A DNA stretch of 64,000 bases from Tetrahymena thermophila SB210 (lineage: Eukaryota; Ciliophora; Oligohymenophorea; Hymenostomatida; Tetrahymenidae). The stretch lies in the NCBI RefSeq assembly GCF_000189635.1, contig NW_002476334.1, positions 124,001 through 188,000 on the forward strand. The letters run 5' to 3'. Both the position numbers and the translations under genes were made by a program. Each line of letters opens with the position of its first letter. Position 1 is the stretch's first letter. Positions 51,753 to 64,000 of the stretch are shown piece by piece. The notes beneath the pieces were generated by a model. It was not told where the DNA came from. It made no database searches and saw nothing but the letters and a program-made list of their open reading frames with translations.

Positions 51753-54700
51753 TCAAATACACTCGATTTTATTTAACCAAATAATTTCTTTATCTTTTTT
51801 AATAATATAATAATAACTATTACTAAAGGACTTATTTCATCATATTATTGTGAAAGAATTAATACTATTAATAACATATAATAATAATCTAACATCAAAG
51901 ACAAATTTAAATTTGCATTCACTTACTTTTCCTCTCATTTGAATGATATTATTTAATAGAGTAATATTCTAAAAAACATGTAAAAAATGCTAAATTATTT
52001 AAAAATCATTTTATAAAAAGCGATTAAAACTCGTCATTTATCAATTTAAATCTTATTAACTTTCAAATATCTTTTTCCATACTTTTTATTCTTAATTAAG
52101 TAAAATATTTAAAAATTTTTATCATTTTTGAGTAAAACTTTTAAAAGCATAAAGCCATGATAATTTCATCTGTAAATCTGTCAAAATAATTAAATTATCT
52201 TTTAAATAATATTAATTTTATTTGCAAACACAAAATAAATTTTTGTTAATTAGTTTTGTTATTCTTATGTTAACAATTATTTTTTTCAATTAAATAGATA
52301 CAAACAAAGCAAAACTTTCATAATTAAATTAAACAGATAAAATTGAAATATTGATAGATACAAAGGAAGAAAATAGAGAAGAAGAAATAAACGAAAAAAT
52401 AAATAAATAAATAAAACTAAAATTATTCTAAAATAGTTTTTTAACTCAACAATGTTTTAGGTATTGCATTGATCCAAAGTTTTTATCATAACCGCAAATC
52501 ATAGGAAAATTTTAGTGTTATTTAATTCAAATCAATTAGCTATATATTCAGAAAAATAAATATCACAAAAATAAATATGTGTGCAATTTTAAAAAAATAA
52601 ATTCGATTTAACATAAATTATTTTCTCTTTTAATAAAAATTGGCATTAATTTATTACTTTTAATATCTAAAATACATAAAATAACGATGAAGTTATTTAT
52701 CATTTCTTTCCCCTAAGTACAAGTGTTCAATCATTAGATATATAGCGCAGAGCTTATTTGCATAATAAATTATATTAATTAATAAATCATAACAGTAATA
52801 AAAAAATAAGAAGAAAAGATAAAAATCAATTATTAATCAAAATATAAGAAAGTAATTAAGAAAATTAAAATCAAACGAATATCTTTCTAAAAGAAAAATT
52901 AATTAATTTAAAATAAAAAATCAACAATCAAACTGAAACAAATAAATGAAAGAATAAAATTATAAAAATATCATGAAAATCTTACAATATTCAAAAAACA
53001 TTAAACTGTATAAATTAATAAATTAAACTACTTTAAAAAACATTTTTGAAATTTGTGAAAATAAATTTATAGTTTTAAATAAAATTGTTTGTCTTTACCA
53101 ATAAAATATCTAATTATGAAACTTTTATGTTGATTATTAATTTATTCGCAAGTGAAAGAGTAAAACATTAAAAATTTTACTTTTAAGGATAAATTTATAA
53201 AAGTGATAATTTTCAAACAATCAACAAATATAAATTTTTTATTTTGTCATAACTTAAGAAAGCAAAGATTTATTATGAATTTAAAAATATTTGCTATTAA
53301 TTAAATAGTGTTTACTCTATAGTATAATAGATTATCAATATTTTTACAAATTAAGAGGATAGAATATTTTTACTTCTGAATTACTTTTTATTTAAAATTA
53401 TTTATTCTACAAGTAATAAATATGTCTGGAAATAATAAATACAATCTTACTTTTCAAAAACATACACCACAGTATCAAATAATATTTTATGTAAGTCTGA
53501 ATGTTAATAGTAAAAGGGAATATTGCTAAAGATTTTTGTAAAACTTTACATCAATATTTTATTATTCTTTTATTAAAGAGAAGTCCAAAATTCTTATCTT
53601 ACACCTGATTCTTAATTAATCTGAATCCAAATATATTTTAAACATAACTAAATCAAAAGTATTTATTTATTTAATACAATTTTTACTCTATATCTTTACT
53701 AAAACAAAATTTACTGAAATTGAATAATTTTGTCTTTTAAACAAACATCTGTTGATGTTTAAATTATTTCTGTATTTCATTAATTAATTTATTTTATAGC
53801 TTTAAGCAAATTATAAAAAAGAGTTAAAATATTTTTTGAGGAATTTACAGATATTAAATATCTGAAGAAAAAATAATTAATTGAAGTATAGTTAAAGTAG
53901 CTTAAATATTAATAGTTTCGAAGATTGATTTATTAATCATAGTATTTGGATATTTTGATAAAAGATTTATGGAAAAGAATTATGATTTTGTTTATTTTTT
54001 GAGATTGTAAATGAAATACACTAAAAGAGTGTAATTGACAATTAATGAATACCTACCTACCTTCTAAGAAGTAATTTATACTCTTCATCAACATTAAATA
54101 AATACCAATATAGAAAAACTAAAAATAAAATTAAATTGAGAGAACATGAATATTTTAAATAAAAATAATCCTATAAATTTATTTATATTTTATTTATTTA
54201 TTATGTAATCTAAATAATTCTTATTATTTGATATATTTTTTGAAATATAAATATGTTTTTCTTCTCATTTTACAACATTCAGTGTTGATATAATTATGCT
54301 TTACAAGTAATTTATTCATAATTTTTAGATAGTACTAGCAGTAAAAGCAGTATATTTGCTAAAAAAAAGAAGAATATTTTAAATAAAATACACTATAAAA
54401 TACAAATTAAACAAGGGGTTTTTACTTAAAACAAGATGTCTTGAAATAACAATTTTTAAAAAACCCCCAAACAAAAAATGTTAAGCAATCAAATGTAATT
54501 TCAATAAATTTGTTTTGATAAGTATGGTATTTTTAAGCTTCGTTTACATGTAGATTAATTCAATCAATAATTGAAGTTGCTTAAAAAGTCTAAATTTTTG
54601 TATTTTTAAAGTTATGTCAATGTCTTTTTTAAATAGAAAAAACCTAATATTTTAGATTTAGAGATTTCAAAGGTGGGTAAGGCTTTACAGCAAAAGAATA

Positions 54701-55160
54701 AAATAGAATGTCATAGTGAAAAAGGTTTTTATTAATTAAATTTGTTCACACTTTAAAATCCACACGATTTTTTTTTGAAATGACTTGATAATTGAGATTA
54801 CTTTATTATGTTTAGACTAGAAACAACTAATTTAATTAAATTGCATTCAAAAAATTATTATCCCATGGAATTTATTGGCGTAAAGTTTTTAACTTAAGCT
54901 TATAATTAGATTCATTATAATAGCGAGCAAGGATTTAAGATTAGCTTTTAATAATCTTATCAAATATTTAAAAGACGAATTCAAAATACATTAAATCTTT
55001 ATAATAAATTAAATAAAACAAAATCCATCTACTCTAGTTTTTAAAAACAAACAAACTTAAAAATAAACTTCATTTACAAATAAAATCCACTATACTAACT
55101 AACTAACGAAAAAATTTACTTTTCTTTAAAAAAATACTTTATTGGTGATTATAACTAAAA
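51753..55160. other. A/T-rich intergenic region, no convincing gene
   Basis: About 3.4 kb between divergent genes. A plus-strand frame from ATG 53422 stays free of TGA for about 148 codons, but after its first ~23 residues it reads like spacer. No RNA gene or repeat family is recognised. Confidence 0.55.
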
Positions 55161-58004
55161 ATGCCTTAGACTACTAACAGCAAAAAGAGTATTGAAAAGA
55201 TGCTTTCTCTTTCTAATTCCAAAGACAATTTTGAAATGAAAGAAATCGAAGTTTAAAAAAATCAAAATGACATTCAAAAGTAATCCTCAGTGAATACCAA
55301 TAAAATTGAAGTGTGCCTTGTAAATTGCGATATTTGTCACGAAGAATTATCTAAAGATGATTAAGTTTCTTTTGAGTGTGGTCACAACTACCACTCGGAG
55401 TGCATAAGAAAAAATATCGTTGAGCAAATAGATGATGACTCATTTCCAGTAATGTGTCCTCTAGACAATTGTGAACAAGAGCCCAGCATGTTCTTGCTTA
55501 GTGTATTGATAAGTCGTGAAAAATTTTAAGCCTGTTTAGACTTTGAAACTTCTTTATGCCCTCTTATTAACGAGGTAAGTAAATTTCAAAATTAATTTAT
55601 TGAAAATCACGATTTTTGCTTTAAAAGATATACTACGAAATTTATAAATAAGATTAAATTATTGAAAAGTGGCTTCAACAAAAAATATAAACTTTTAAAT
55701 TTGTTATTCTTTTATAAGGATTGGAATTTTCGAACATAGCAGCAACCATTTAAAAATAAAAATATCATATATAGGGAATTTTGATTAATAAAATAAAATG
55801 TATATTTGATAATTTCCATCTAGTTTGCTGTAAAAAAAGTACATTAAAGTGAGTGATTTTAAAACAAAAATATAATTTAGAAAAAAAAATCATACTTTTA
55901 GCTAGCAAAAATCTTTTGTGTAAAAAAAGCTCAACAAAATTAGCTAAATAAGTTATCTATTTATGATTTAAAAGTTCTATTTTATCGTTATACTAAAAAT
56001 TTAAGAAAATAAAGGAATTTCAATTTTTTTCCCCCTAGTGACAAAAAAGTTTTAGACAGTCAATAACTAGTAATTACATGAGTCAATCAATCAATTAAGC
56101 ATCTTCTTATTATAATTTACTTAACTAAATCCACTATCAATTAATTAATTAGATTATTTGATGAATTTCTTATGAGCGGGGGCTGCTCGCTCATAGTAAA
56201 TAACAAATAATAAAAGCATGAATAATATACAAAAATAATTTAAATTTAGATTTAATAAATTCCATCAATCTTTACCATATCAAAACCTGTAATAGTAATT
56301 CAAATCCATCCATAGTCTTCAAATATCCATTTACAAAGTAAAGTGCTTCTGCATTCATAATCAATCTTAAGATAATAAGCCGATCACATAAATAGCTTTA
56401 CACTCACACAAATAACCTCAAAAAATAGCTCAAATATTTTAAATTTTACAAAAATATGTTTTTCTCAAAAGCCAAATTCAAAAATTCTTTACAAACATTT
56501 TAATGGATTTTTCAATGTTCTAATTTTTATTTTATGAAAAGAATAATTGCTACAATTGTGGTCAGAGATTTTTCAGTGATTCAGAGGTCGATCTCCATAA
56601 GTGTTTGAAATGCAAAGCTGTAAATTGCCTCTCATGCCATTAGGGCTATCATCCCAATTAGCCTTGCAAGAAGGTTGCTAAACAAAATAATGTAATTGAT
56701 TAATCAATTAGATTTTTGAATAACTCTAATTTATAATTTCGAAATGAAAATTTAATTATAGCTTACATACAAGTATTAGATTATAATGTTTTTGGATTAC
56801 AATTTAAAAGATCAATAATTCTCACGAATTTTCTTACACCTAGTAAATTAACCAAATTCTTTTTAAAGGTGTAAGCAAAAAAGAACAACTCAACTCAATT
56901 TAAAATTATATATAAATACCAAATAAATCCCCCAGTAACACTAATACATACTAGCTAAATTTACACATGCTTAAAAAAAGCTCCCAATAAAATTTACTGC
57001 CAATAAATTAATTAAATTTATTAGGGAAATAGTATTTTTATTTGAATACCAACTCAATAAAAAAATTTATTTAATTTCGCTGACAAAAAATTAATGAATA
57101 TTTATTTATTTATTTATTTACCCATCTCGAAAAGCATTGAGTTAATTATATATAATACTATTTACTAAGATTTGGAAAATATAATTAGAATCATATTTCA
57201 TTTTTTTAAAATTAGCCTTTTTAATAATCAATCATCACTTTATTTACTAATATATCTTTTATTATTAAATAGTAAAGCACAGCTTCAAATCTTTAGAAAG
57301 TCACTGAGCAAAGCGAAAAAACTCCCGCAAATACAACCCACTTTGACTAAAGAAAGAATCTCAGCACTATAATGAATTAATCAGAACAAGCATAAATGAA
57401 AGAAATCAGCTAGCGTATACAATTTGAAGGACGCAAAATCTTGCCAGATTTAGGAAATAGTGAAAAAAGAAGATAAAGTCATTAACCCAAAACAATTTTG
57501 AATGCTCCAATAGCTTAACTTTTTTCCAAGGCTTATAAATCAAGTATCTTAAATCCAAACACTAATAATTATTCTGCTCTCAGCTCAAACCGCGGATAAA
57601 ACAATATCATTCTAAGTAATGCATAAAATAGCTCAGCTGTTGCTACAAACTAATTAAATGCTTCATATATTATTAAAAACCACATAAGTGTAAACTCTTA
57701 ATACGGCTCATAAAACTCTTCCACTAGAAAACCCTCTCTCGAACACCGCTAATCATCTAATAATTCTATGGCTAAACAAACCTAGTTATTAAACACATCT
57801 TAAGTTGTCGTATAAAATTCCTAGTTGTAAAACTCAGCCTCTAAAATTTAAAAGTCTTCAAATAATGATATCCTCAGCTCTAGTCTTTATTAACCAGAAG
57901 GAACCAAATTCAAAAGACTTTCTTTGGGAAAAATATAATTGTAAAATAAAAATCACAGAAAACATTCTCCACTCCCCCTATAAGAAATAGCCGCTAGATT
58001 TTGA
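55161..58004 (+). CDS. RING1-IBR zinc-finger protein (RBR-type E3 ligase-like)
   Basis: The modelled exons are 55161-55574, 55628-55702, 56542-56691 and 57273-58004, all phase 0, giving about 456 aa. Residues 56-104 form a RING of the RBR kind: C56-x2-C59, C73-x-H75-x2-H78-x2-C81, then C99-x4-C104 in CPLDNC. Exon 3 encodes an IBR-like knuckle: CYNC, then C-x2-C-x4-C-x2-C-x4-H-x4-C in KCLKCKAVNCLSCHQGYHPNQPC (split here by spacing, not quoted in full order of ligands). RBR enzymes take ubiquitin from an E2 and pass it through a RING2 cysteine. No RING2 is evident after the IBR; the last 244 codons are Ser/Asn/Gln-rich and basic. Either RING2 is absent or the model is wrong. The exon 2 donor (GTTATT) is unusual, and introns 2 and 3 are long (839 and 581 nt), so the middle of the model is uncertain. 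Confidence 0.65.
56171..56195. repeat. GC-rich hairpin inside a long intron
   Basis: TATGAGCG (56171-56178) and CGCTCATA (56188-56195) pair perfectly around GGGGCTGCT. The block is about 60% G+C (by eye) in a region of about 80% A+T. It sits inside the modelled 839-nt intron 2 of the RING-IBR gene. It could be an intron-encoded RNA element or a relic of an insertion. Confidence 0.6.
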
Positions 58005-60779
58005 AAATAAATTCTTAATTTGTAGCTAAAGATTTTCCACTCCCACAATCTAAAATTAATTTTTATTCAAATAGTATTAATTTTGATTGCTCATTGATTT
58101 GAGCCTGAAATTGGTAAAAATATTTAATAAACTTACAATCTTAAAATGAATAATAAAATAAATTAAATTTTGCTTTAAATTCTTACACTCCTCACTCAAT
58201 CTATTACAATAATTATAATAAACAACTCTAACTTAATCCATACCATCGAATTCTTTACTCTTTAAAATATATTAAAACTTAAAATACCAACCAAACTTAT
58301 AAAATATTTTTAAAAACATAATTAATTAATTAAAAAATAGTAAATAAATTTTTATATTATTTATTATTCAGTGTAACATTTATACTATAAAATTAATTAT
58401 AATATCTAATAAATATTCTAGATCTATTTATTAACTAACTAATCATAGTTTAAATATTAATTTTTATATTGAAATTTGAATTTACTAATGCAAATACTAG
58501 CTACATTTATGCTCTGAAAAAACTTTGAATCAAATTTTGATAAATAAAATTACGAATAATTTTTTTTTTGTTTTTTCATGAATTTTGTTTCTTTTTAACT
58601 TACTTTTTCAATAAAAAAGAATTTAAATATTAAAACACAAAAAAAACACTTATAAAGTGAGATTTAGGATTCCTCATTAATTTGAAAATAAACACAATTA
58701 ATCATTTTTTTTAAATTAGAAAGTAAAATAAATATCTTTTTATTTCACAATTCTTCAATATTTTAATTTTAATCTTTATTATAAATAATTCTTACCTAAA
58801 AATAATTATCTTTTATTATGAATAGATCAAAAATTTTATTTCATCATATTCTAATTAAATTGGCAAACTATTTTAATATTATAATTAAAATAAAATTTGT
58901 TGCAATTTATATTTTTAGTATTTGGATTTTGTAAATTTTTTTTAAAAATTTTTGGGAAAATAAAATTTATTATTTTTATGTAAAATATAATTTTTAATTG
59001 AATATTTAATTTAACTTAAAATATTATTAATAATTATTAATTCTTTTTTTTAACAATATTACATTTTTGAACTATTTCTATTTTGATAGTCCTTAAATTT
59101 AGATAGATTTTCATTCAACATTCAAAAAATTTTATATTTTTATGTTTCAGTTTACTTTAAAAAAGCTTTTTTGTGGTGTAAATTTTTTATTATTTTAAAT
59201 TATTTATTTTAAACATCACTTTTAAAGATTTTATTTGTTTTGGTTTAAGCTATATTACATTTTATAGTCTATTTTATTTTGCTAGGCTTTAAATTTATAT
59301 TCTAAGGATTCTTTTAAAAGAATTTATTTATTTTGGATTCAGCAATATTAAATTATAAAATTAATTTAGTTTGATAGGTTTTAAATTTTTTAGTTTATAA
59401 GAAATTCTAAAATTATGCATTTTGATTTTATAGTTATTGTATTATGTATGTTTTTACAAATATAAAGAATATAAATTCACTTTAAAATTCATTTTATAAA
59501 AATTTAATCATTATAATCACTTAGTATTAGTTCTAGAATTTTTCTTGCATATTCATTGGGTCCTATTTCTTGTTCTTCTTCCTCTAAATTAAATGTATTT
59601 ATTTTTCATGTTTTCTTTTCCTTCTTTAAAATATTTTTTAGTTCATTTCCATCCATCCATATATGTCTAGTATACAAAAATTGTTCAATTTATCTAGATG
59701 TCTTAATGTGCATCGTCTTGTTGTCATCATAGCTCACTCTTCTCCACTCTTCTCTGCCCATTTTTAATTAAGATATGAGGATAATCTCTAATCTTAAAAG
59801 GTCTGTTATGATTATCTTCATGAAACTATCTGATTATTGTAGGCACTCAACTTCTTAAGTAATCAATAATCAGTCTTAGTATTCCTTTTCCATCCAGTCA
59901 TTCGAGTCTTTATCTGATTTTGTTTTTTTGTATGCTGGGGTCAATACTTCTTGTGATCCTTGTTTCTTTTTGTTTTTGATTAAATATTTTTTATTGATTT
60001 TTAATAGTATTCATTTTAGATGTTATAGTTATTTTAGAAAATATTTAAGTTTAATTCTTTTGTATAAAATTTTATTATTTTGCCTTATTTATTTATTTTA
60101 CTGATTTTTTTTAATGAGTTTATTTAATTTTTTAAATTTAATATCATTAAATAATATTATTTTGAATTTTTCAGAGTAAAAAGAATTAAAAATTGTTAAA
60201 TTAATATAATCTTTTAATAAAATAGATCATTTCATAGTTAAATCTTTTATTGAAGCTAAAAATTTTTGAGATATTTTTCTAAAAATTTAATAAAAGCAAT
60301 TTTATAATAAACTTCTTAAATATATCAGACTTGAATTATTTTTAATTTCAATATAAAGCATATGAAAGTATTTTAGATTACTTACTTATTACATTAGATA
60401 ATTAAAAAAAATTTTAATTAGAAAAAATATTCTAAACAAAATGATAATAGAATTAAATAAACCATCATAATTATTTAGTTTAACTATTTAAATAAACGTT
60501 TAGTAAAATTTGATAATATAAAAACTTTAAATTCAAATATTGGAATCAACATAATATAAGGTTAGAAATATTTTTACTTTACTGTTAAACATGTGCTAAA
60601 TTAAATAAAAAACCTTTAATTAATTAATAACATTTTTTTGGAGATGATAAATAGTATTTAGATGGTCAAATAATTATTTGGAAATTTAAAAGTATTATTA
60701 TCAATAAAGACAACATAATTTTGTAAATTAGATATTAAATACAGTTAAAAGTAAGCTTATTGCTAATAAATAATAAATT
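58005..60779. other. A/T-rich intergenic region with a decayed coding island
   Basis: About 2.8 kb. Most is extremely A/T-rich. The exception is 59489-59990, where base composition and minus-strand reading resemble degraded coding sequence (listed separately). No RNA gene is seen. Confidence 0.55.
59489..59990 (-). pseudogene. Decayed coding island with in-frame TGA codons
   Basis: On the minus strand one frame reads with coding-like composition for about 165 codons, broken only by TGA at 59870-59872 and 59606-59608 and ended by TGA at 59489-59491. Segments look like protein: SQEVLTPAYKKTKSDKDSND, then MGREEWRRVSYDDNKTMHIK, then NLEEEEQEIGPNEYARKILE. No donor/acceptor pair around either TGA restores the frame. 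A second frame in the same stretch is also partly protein-like, which suggests frameshifts as well. I recognise no family. The most likely explanation is a gene or mobile-element relic. Selenocysteine at UGA is possible in ciliates but unlikely at two unrelated sites. Confidence 0.4.
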
Positions 60780-63534
60780 ATGGTAAGTGTTAAAAAAAAA
60801 GTAGATCATGATTCAATATTGTCTGTTTTCAAAGGGAAACCTTTAATGTGCTAATTGATATTGAAATTTTTGCTGTTAACAATAATTGTAGAAGTTGGGA
60901 TCATCATTCTCATTTATGTAATTCAGATTTATTCATTTTGCATAATTAATTGTTTAATTCTACTCATTTATATGATGAATATATTAAATTTTACAATTTT
61001 AGTTTCAAACAAAGAAAATTACAAATGAAATATTGACGGATTCTAGTAATTACATTGTATAAAAAGTCAATTTTGAAATGGTTAACATAACAAAGTAAGT
61101 TAATTTTTAATATTTGCCACTTTTTGATTCATCATTTATTAATCATAAATTAAGTCTTTATTAAATTCTATAAAATAGCTAAATGACACAACTATTGCAA
61201 AGCTAAATTTTTAATTTAGGATTACTAGCAAGCGAGGTTATGGAGGCTGTAAATATGGTTTAAGAAAGTAAAAACAAATTTTATGATAAATCATTAATTT
61301 ATATATTTTATTTTTTTATAAAAAAGCTGAATATTAAACTTTCTTCCCTGTAATTTAAAATCCAGCTGATTTTCAATGGACTGTTAGTCCTTAATCGACT
61401 GATTTCAGTACTTCTTCTTTCTTTTCTCCACTAGTTAGTAAAGGAACTATACTACCAAACATGTATGCTATTTTAAACTTGTAAAGAATAGTTCCATTTT
61501 TGATGACTGACTTGCTTTAATCCTAAATCTTTAGAGTAAGTGTTATATATGTTAATAATCAAATACCAGATAATTCATTTATTAGAGTTTTCCCTTAATA
61601 GACGTTGAATCCTAGTATTGACTTGAGTAATAAATAAATAATTTATTTTAAAGTAAAATAATTACATTACTTATTTATTTATATTTGTAATACTATCTTA
61701 GTTGCAACAGGGATATATTCTTAGTATCAAGGTATTAGAACATTACAAACAGACTATTTAAATCAGAACAGAATTTTAATTTATGGGCCTTATAATGATG
61801 ACAAAAAAAGCTGCTCACCTGACTGCACTATATTAATGTCAGTATCCAAAATCATATCGACTTCAGTTAATGAATATTATAGTAAATACATATAAAATTA
61901 AAATTTTCCTTAGATTTAAAGATTATTTCATTAAACCTTTTTTTGATTTCAAATTAAAAATTTAACTTTAAATTTACGATAAAACTAGGTCATCTTTTAA
62001 TCTAAAAACAATTCTGCTTTAATTAAATGTTTAAAGATAAATATGTAGTTAAAAAATAAATATCTATAAATTATATTAAACTTTTTAAATATTTTTAATT
62101 CTTTAAAAATTAATAAAAAAATAACCATAATTTAAATTTTACTTACTTACTTACTTAAAATTAAATTTATGAATTTATACTTATTAAAAAATATATCATT
62201 ACTTAATTTAATAGTATAAAGAGAGACTATTATAATGATATAATAAATTATTGACCTAATTTTAAATAGAAATTTATTGTATTTGAATAAAAACTGAGCT
62301 AACTACTATACACATTTATTAAATATTATTATTTTTTTGTTTATTTAAAAATCTTTCAAATTAATTTTCTAAATATTTATTTATAATTAAAAGTTGCTTA
62401 AGTAGAATTTAATCTGAATATCTTTTCTGAAATATTCCTTTCTCATGAGTATAAATCATCGGTTGAATTTGTTGTTATTTATAATTCGCCTTCTATAAAA
62501 AAAATTATTTAAGCCCCGGACTATTGGAATTATTCAAAAAACAACCCAAGTAGAGACTTTTAAAATTAGAATGTGTAAGTGCAAAGTGGTAAAAATTTTT
62601 ATTTTAAGATTAAAGATTGTAATTAGGATATTATTTTAAAAATAATTTAATTGGTTTTGCTTTCTTATAAATAATTTAAATGATAAATGTAACAACATAT
62701 TTGTTTATATTAAATTTTTTAAAGGGATTGATTTTGAAACCTTTCAATAGCTTGTTGTTCAAAAGTAGTAAGTTATAGTCTAAAGAAATAATAAAAATGG
62801 TGTGATGACAAATTATTTAGTAAACGCTGTTACTTTTAATACTTATTTTGATATAGATGGTAATTTAAGCTATTTGGATGCTGATGTAAATAATTTGTAT
62901 AAATATACTCTCAATTACTAATTTAAATTTACAATTTGAATGAATATAAATAAATAAAGAGAAAATAAGTTAATATCTTTATTAATAATTGTAGGTTACA
63001 AATACCCCGAATTATTATTGCGTATTTATTTATGGAGAATAACAATAAATGTACGAGATAACAGAAAAGATATCTACGCTTACTTATAAATAGGAATACA
63101 CAACTATAATGATTTGTATTATGTCAGGCTTTATAACAATCACTTTGATTACTGTCTTCACTTACAGAGTGTCTGCTAAATTAGCTAGACCCCTAAAAGG
63201 TTTAATAAAAATGGCTAAAAGATTAAACAACAATACTATGCACAAGAAATCAGTAATGGATTAAACCAAAAAAGAAATTGAGGACTTATTAAGTTAGAGT
63301 GAATATTAAGTAAAAGAATTAATATAGTCTTTCAAAGAACTTATAAATAACATAGAAAAGAGAAACAATAAGAATAAATCAAGTGAAAGATAGAGGAGCA
63401 TCGAATATCCTTTGAATCAATATGAATAGTCCTTTGTAGAAAAAGCAAAAGGAAGATCTGATATTATTTGGAAAACATATAGTAAGTTTATTGAAAATGA
63501 GCCAAAATTTTCAAAGAAAGACACAAAAAAGTGA
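60780..63534 (+). CDS. Two-TM sensor with Cache-like ectodomain and HAMP-like linker, no output domain
   Basis: Eight modelled exons: 60780-60917, 61003-61094, 61179-61267, 61327-61626, 61702-61881, 62394-62588, 62725-62885 and 62995-63534; all phases fit, giving 564 aa. A basic N-tail precedes TM1 (about 26-46, ILKFLLLTIIVEVGIIILIY). About 370 extracellular residues follow, with a Cache-like pattern including IATGIYSQYQGIRTLQ and a strand-rich second half (IAQVEFNLNIFSEIF, VEFVVIYNSPS). TM2 lies at about 420-442. Next is a HAMP-like helix with the expected Pro (SAKLARPLKGLIKMAKRLNNN), a coiled segment (EIEDLLSQSEYQVKELIQSF) and a basic tail. Cache-HAMP receptors usually pass a small-molecule signal to a kinase, cyclase or methyl-accepting domain; here the protein ends about 90 residues after the HAMP. 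Intron 5 is long (512 nt) and might hide a small exon. Confidence 0.8.
62141..62156. repeat. (ACTT)4 tetranucleotide tract
   Basis: Four perfect ACTT units within the long intron 5 of the Cache-HAMP gene. Simple low-complexity repeat. Confidence 0.85.
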
Positions 63535-64000
63535 ATAATAATAAGATAAGATTTAATATTTATTTGCAACCTTTAGTAAATTTATATTTTTATACCACTG
63601 ACTTTATTAAAAAAATAATCAATAATTTATTAATTTGTTTATATTCTTGAGTAATTGGGAAATATTTTTTCCAATAAGAATTAAATATCTGTAAACTAAA
63701 TTAATACTTATCACTTATTAATTGAAGGTTATAGAACAAAAAAATATTGATAAATAGTCTGAATTTTAAATTAAATAGAAATACTTGTATTTTTAAAAAG
63801 CAAATGAGCAAAATTCATTAGATCAGTTTATATTCATTTATTTTTGAGACAGTATTAATATATTCATCATACATACATCTATAATTACAACTAAAAAATA
63901 TCTATCAAGATAGCTCATTTTTGGATTAAAAATTAAAAAAAACCTTATCTATTATTTTTATTAGGCATATCAACTTACGTACCATATTAGTCATCAATAA
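63535..64000. other. A/T-rich sequence at right edge
   Basis: About 470 nt after the Cache-HAMP stop codon. No coding frame or RNA gene is visible; a gene beginning beyond the edge cannot be excluded. Confidence 0.5.

Noticed and set aside
53422-53868. Plus-strand frame from ATG 53422, about 148 codons
   Set aside because: Only the first ~23 residues look protein-like; the rest is Ile/Phe/Asn/Lys-rich spacer-type sequence. No splice pattern extends it convincingly and no motif is seen.
51753-55160. Search for CRISPR arrays, IS elements, rRNA and phage genes across the window
   Set aside because: None is present; the repeats seen are simple A/T-rich or tetranucleotide tracts expected in a ciliate nuclear genome.
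61882-62393. Possible extra exon inside the long intron 5 of the Cache-HAMP gene
   Set aside because: The only candidate acceptor (CTTAG near 61914) would need a 30-odd-nt intron and adds spacer-like residues; the model without it keeps phase and a sensible Cache pattern.

Overview
The window is nuclear DNA of a ciliate with the Tetrahymena-type code, most likely the macronuclear genome of Tetrahymena or a close hymenostome. It is roughly 78-80% A+T (by eye). TAA and TAG occur inside every conserved gene at positions reading as glutamine, and every gene ends in TGA. Introns are mostly 50-85 nt, very A/T-rich, GTAA...TAG. That length fits Tetrahymena and not Paramecium, whose introns are about 20-30 nt. 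Read with TGA as the only stop, the window holds 14 protein genes (one cut by the left edge), three tRNA-Gly genes, one possible micro-ORF and one decayed coding island. All exon models come from reading frame, splice motifs and paralog comparison, with no transcript data.

Layout. 1-1665 (-): Q/N/S-rich protein running off the left edge. 4996-22526 (+): tandem array of three paralogous single-pass membrane proteins of 1348, 1372 and 1361 aa with very large ectodomains. Copies 2 and 3 share ten exons with six identical exon lengths and a nearly identical exon 7. Copy 1 has only three exons. 23043-23862 (+): three tRNA-Gly genes (UCC, UCC, CCC). 24469-26477 (-): ABCG half-transporter. 27856-29608 (+): secreted cysteine-rich protein. 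29874-30356 (-): four-TM protein. 31470-32899 (+): organellar methionine aminopeptidase. 33915-36172 (+): short Tudor-SN protein. 38308-41817 (+): intronless P5B-ATPase. 42644-45949 (-): long low-complexity protein with a TPR-like core. 46985-48187 (+): MGNNCC acylation-motif protein. 49129-51752 (-): seven-TM domain fused to a degenerate kinase domain. 55161-58004 (+): RING1-IBR protein. 60780-63534 (+): two-TM, Cache-like and HAMP-like sensor with no output domain.

Genes are separate transcription units on both strands with long A/T-rich spacers, and there is no operon logic. The content leans to membrane and sensing functions: the paralog array, ABCG, P5B, four-TM, 7TM-pseudokinase and Cache-HAMP genes. 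The most unusual items are the 7TM-pseudokinase fusion, the tandem array with its apparent gene-conversion tract and intron-poor member, and the Cache-HAMP receptor without an effector.
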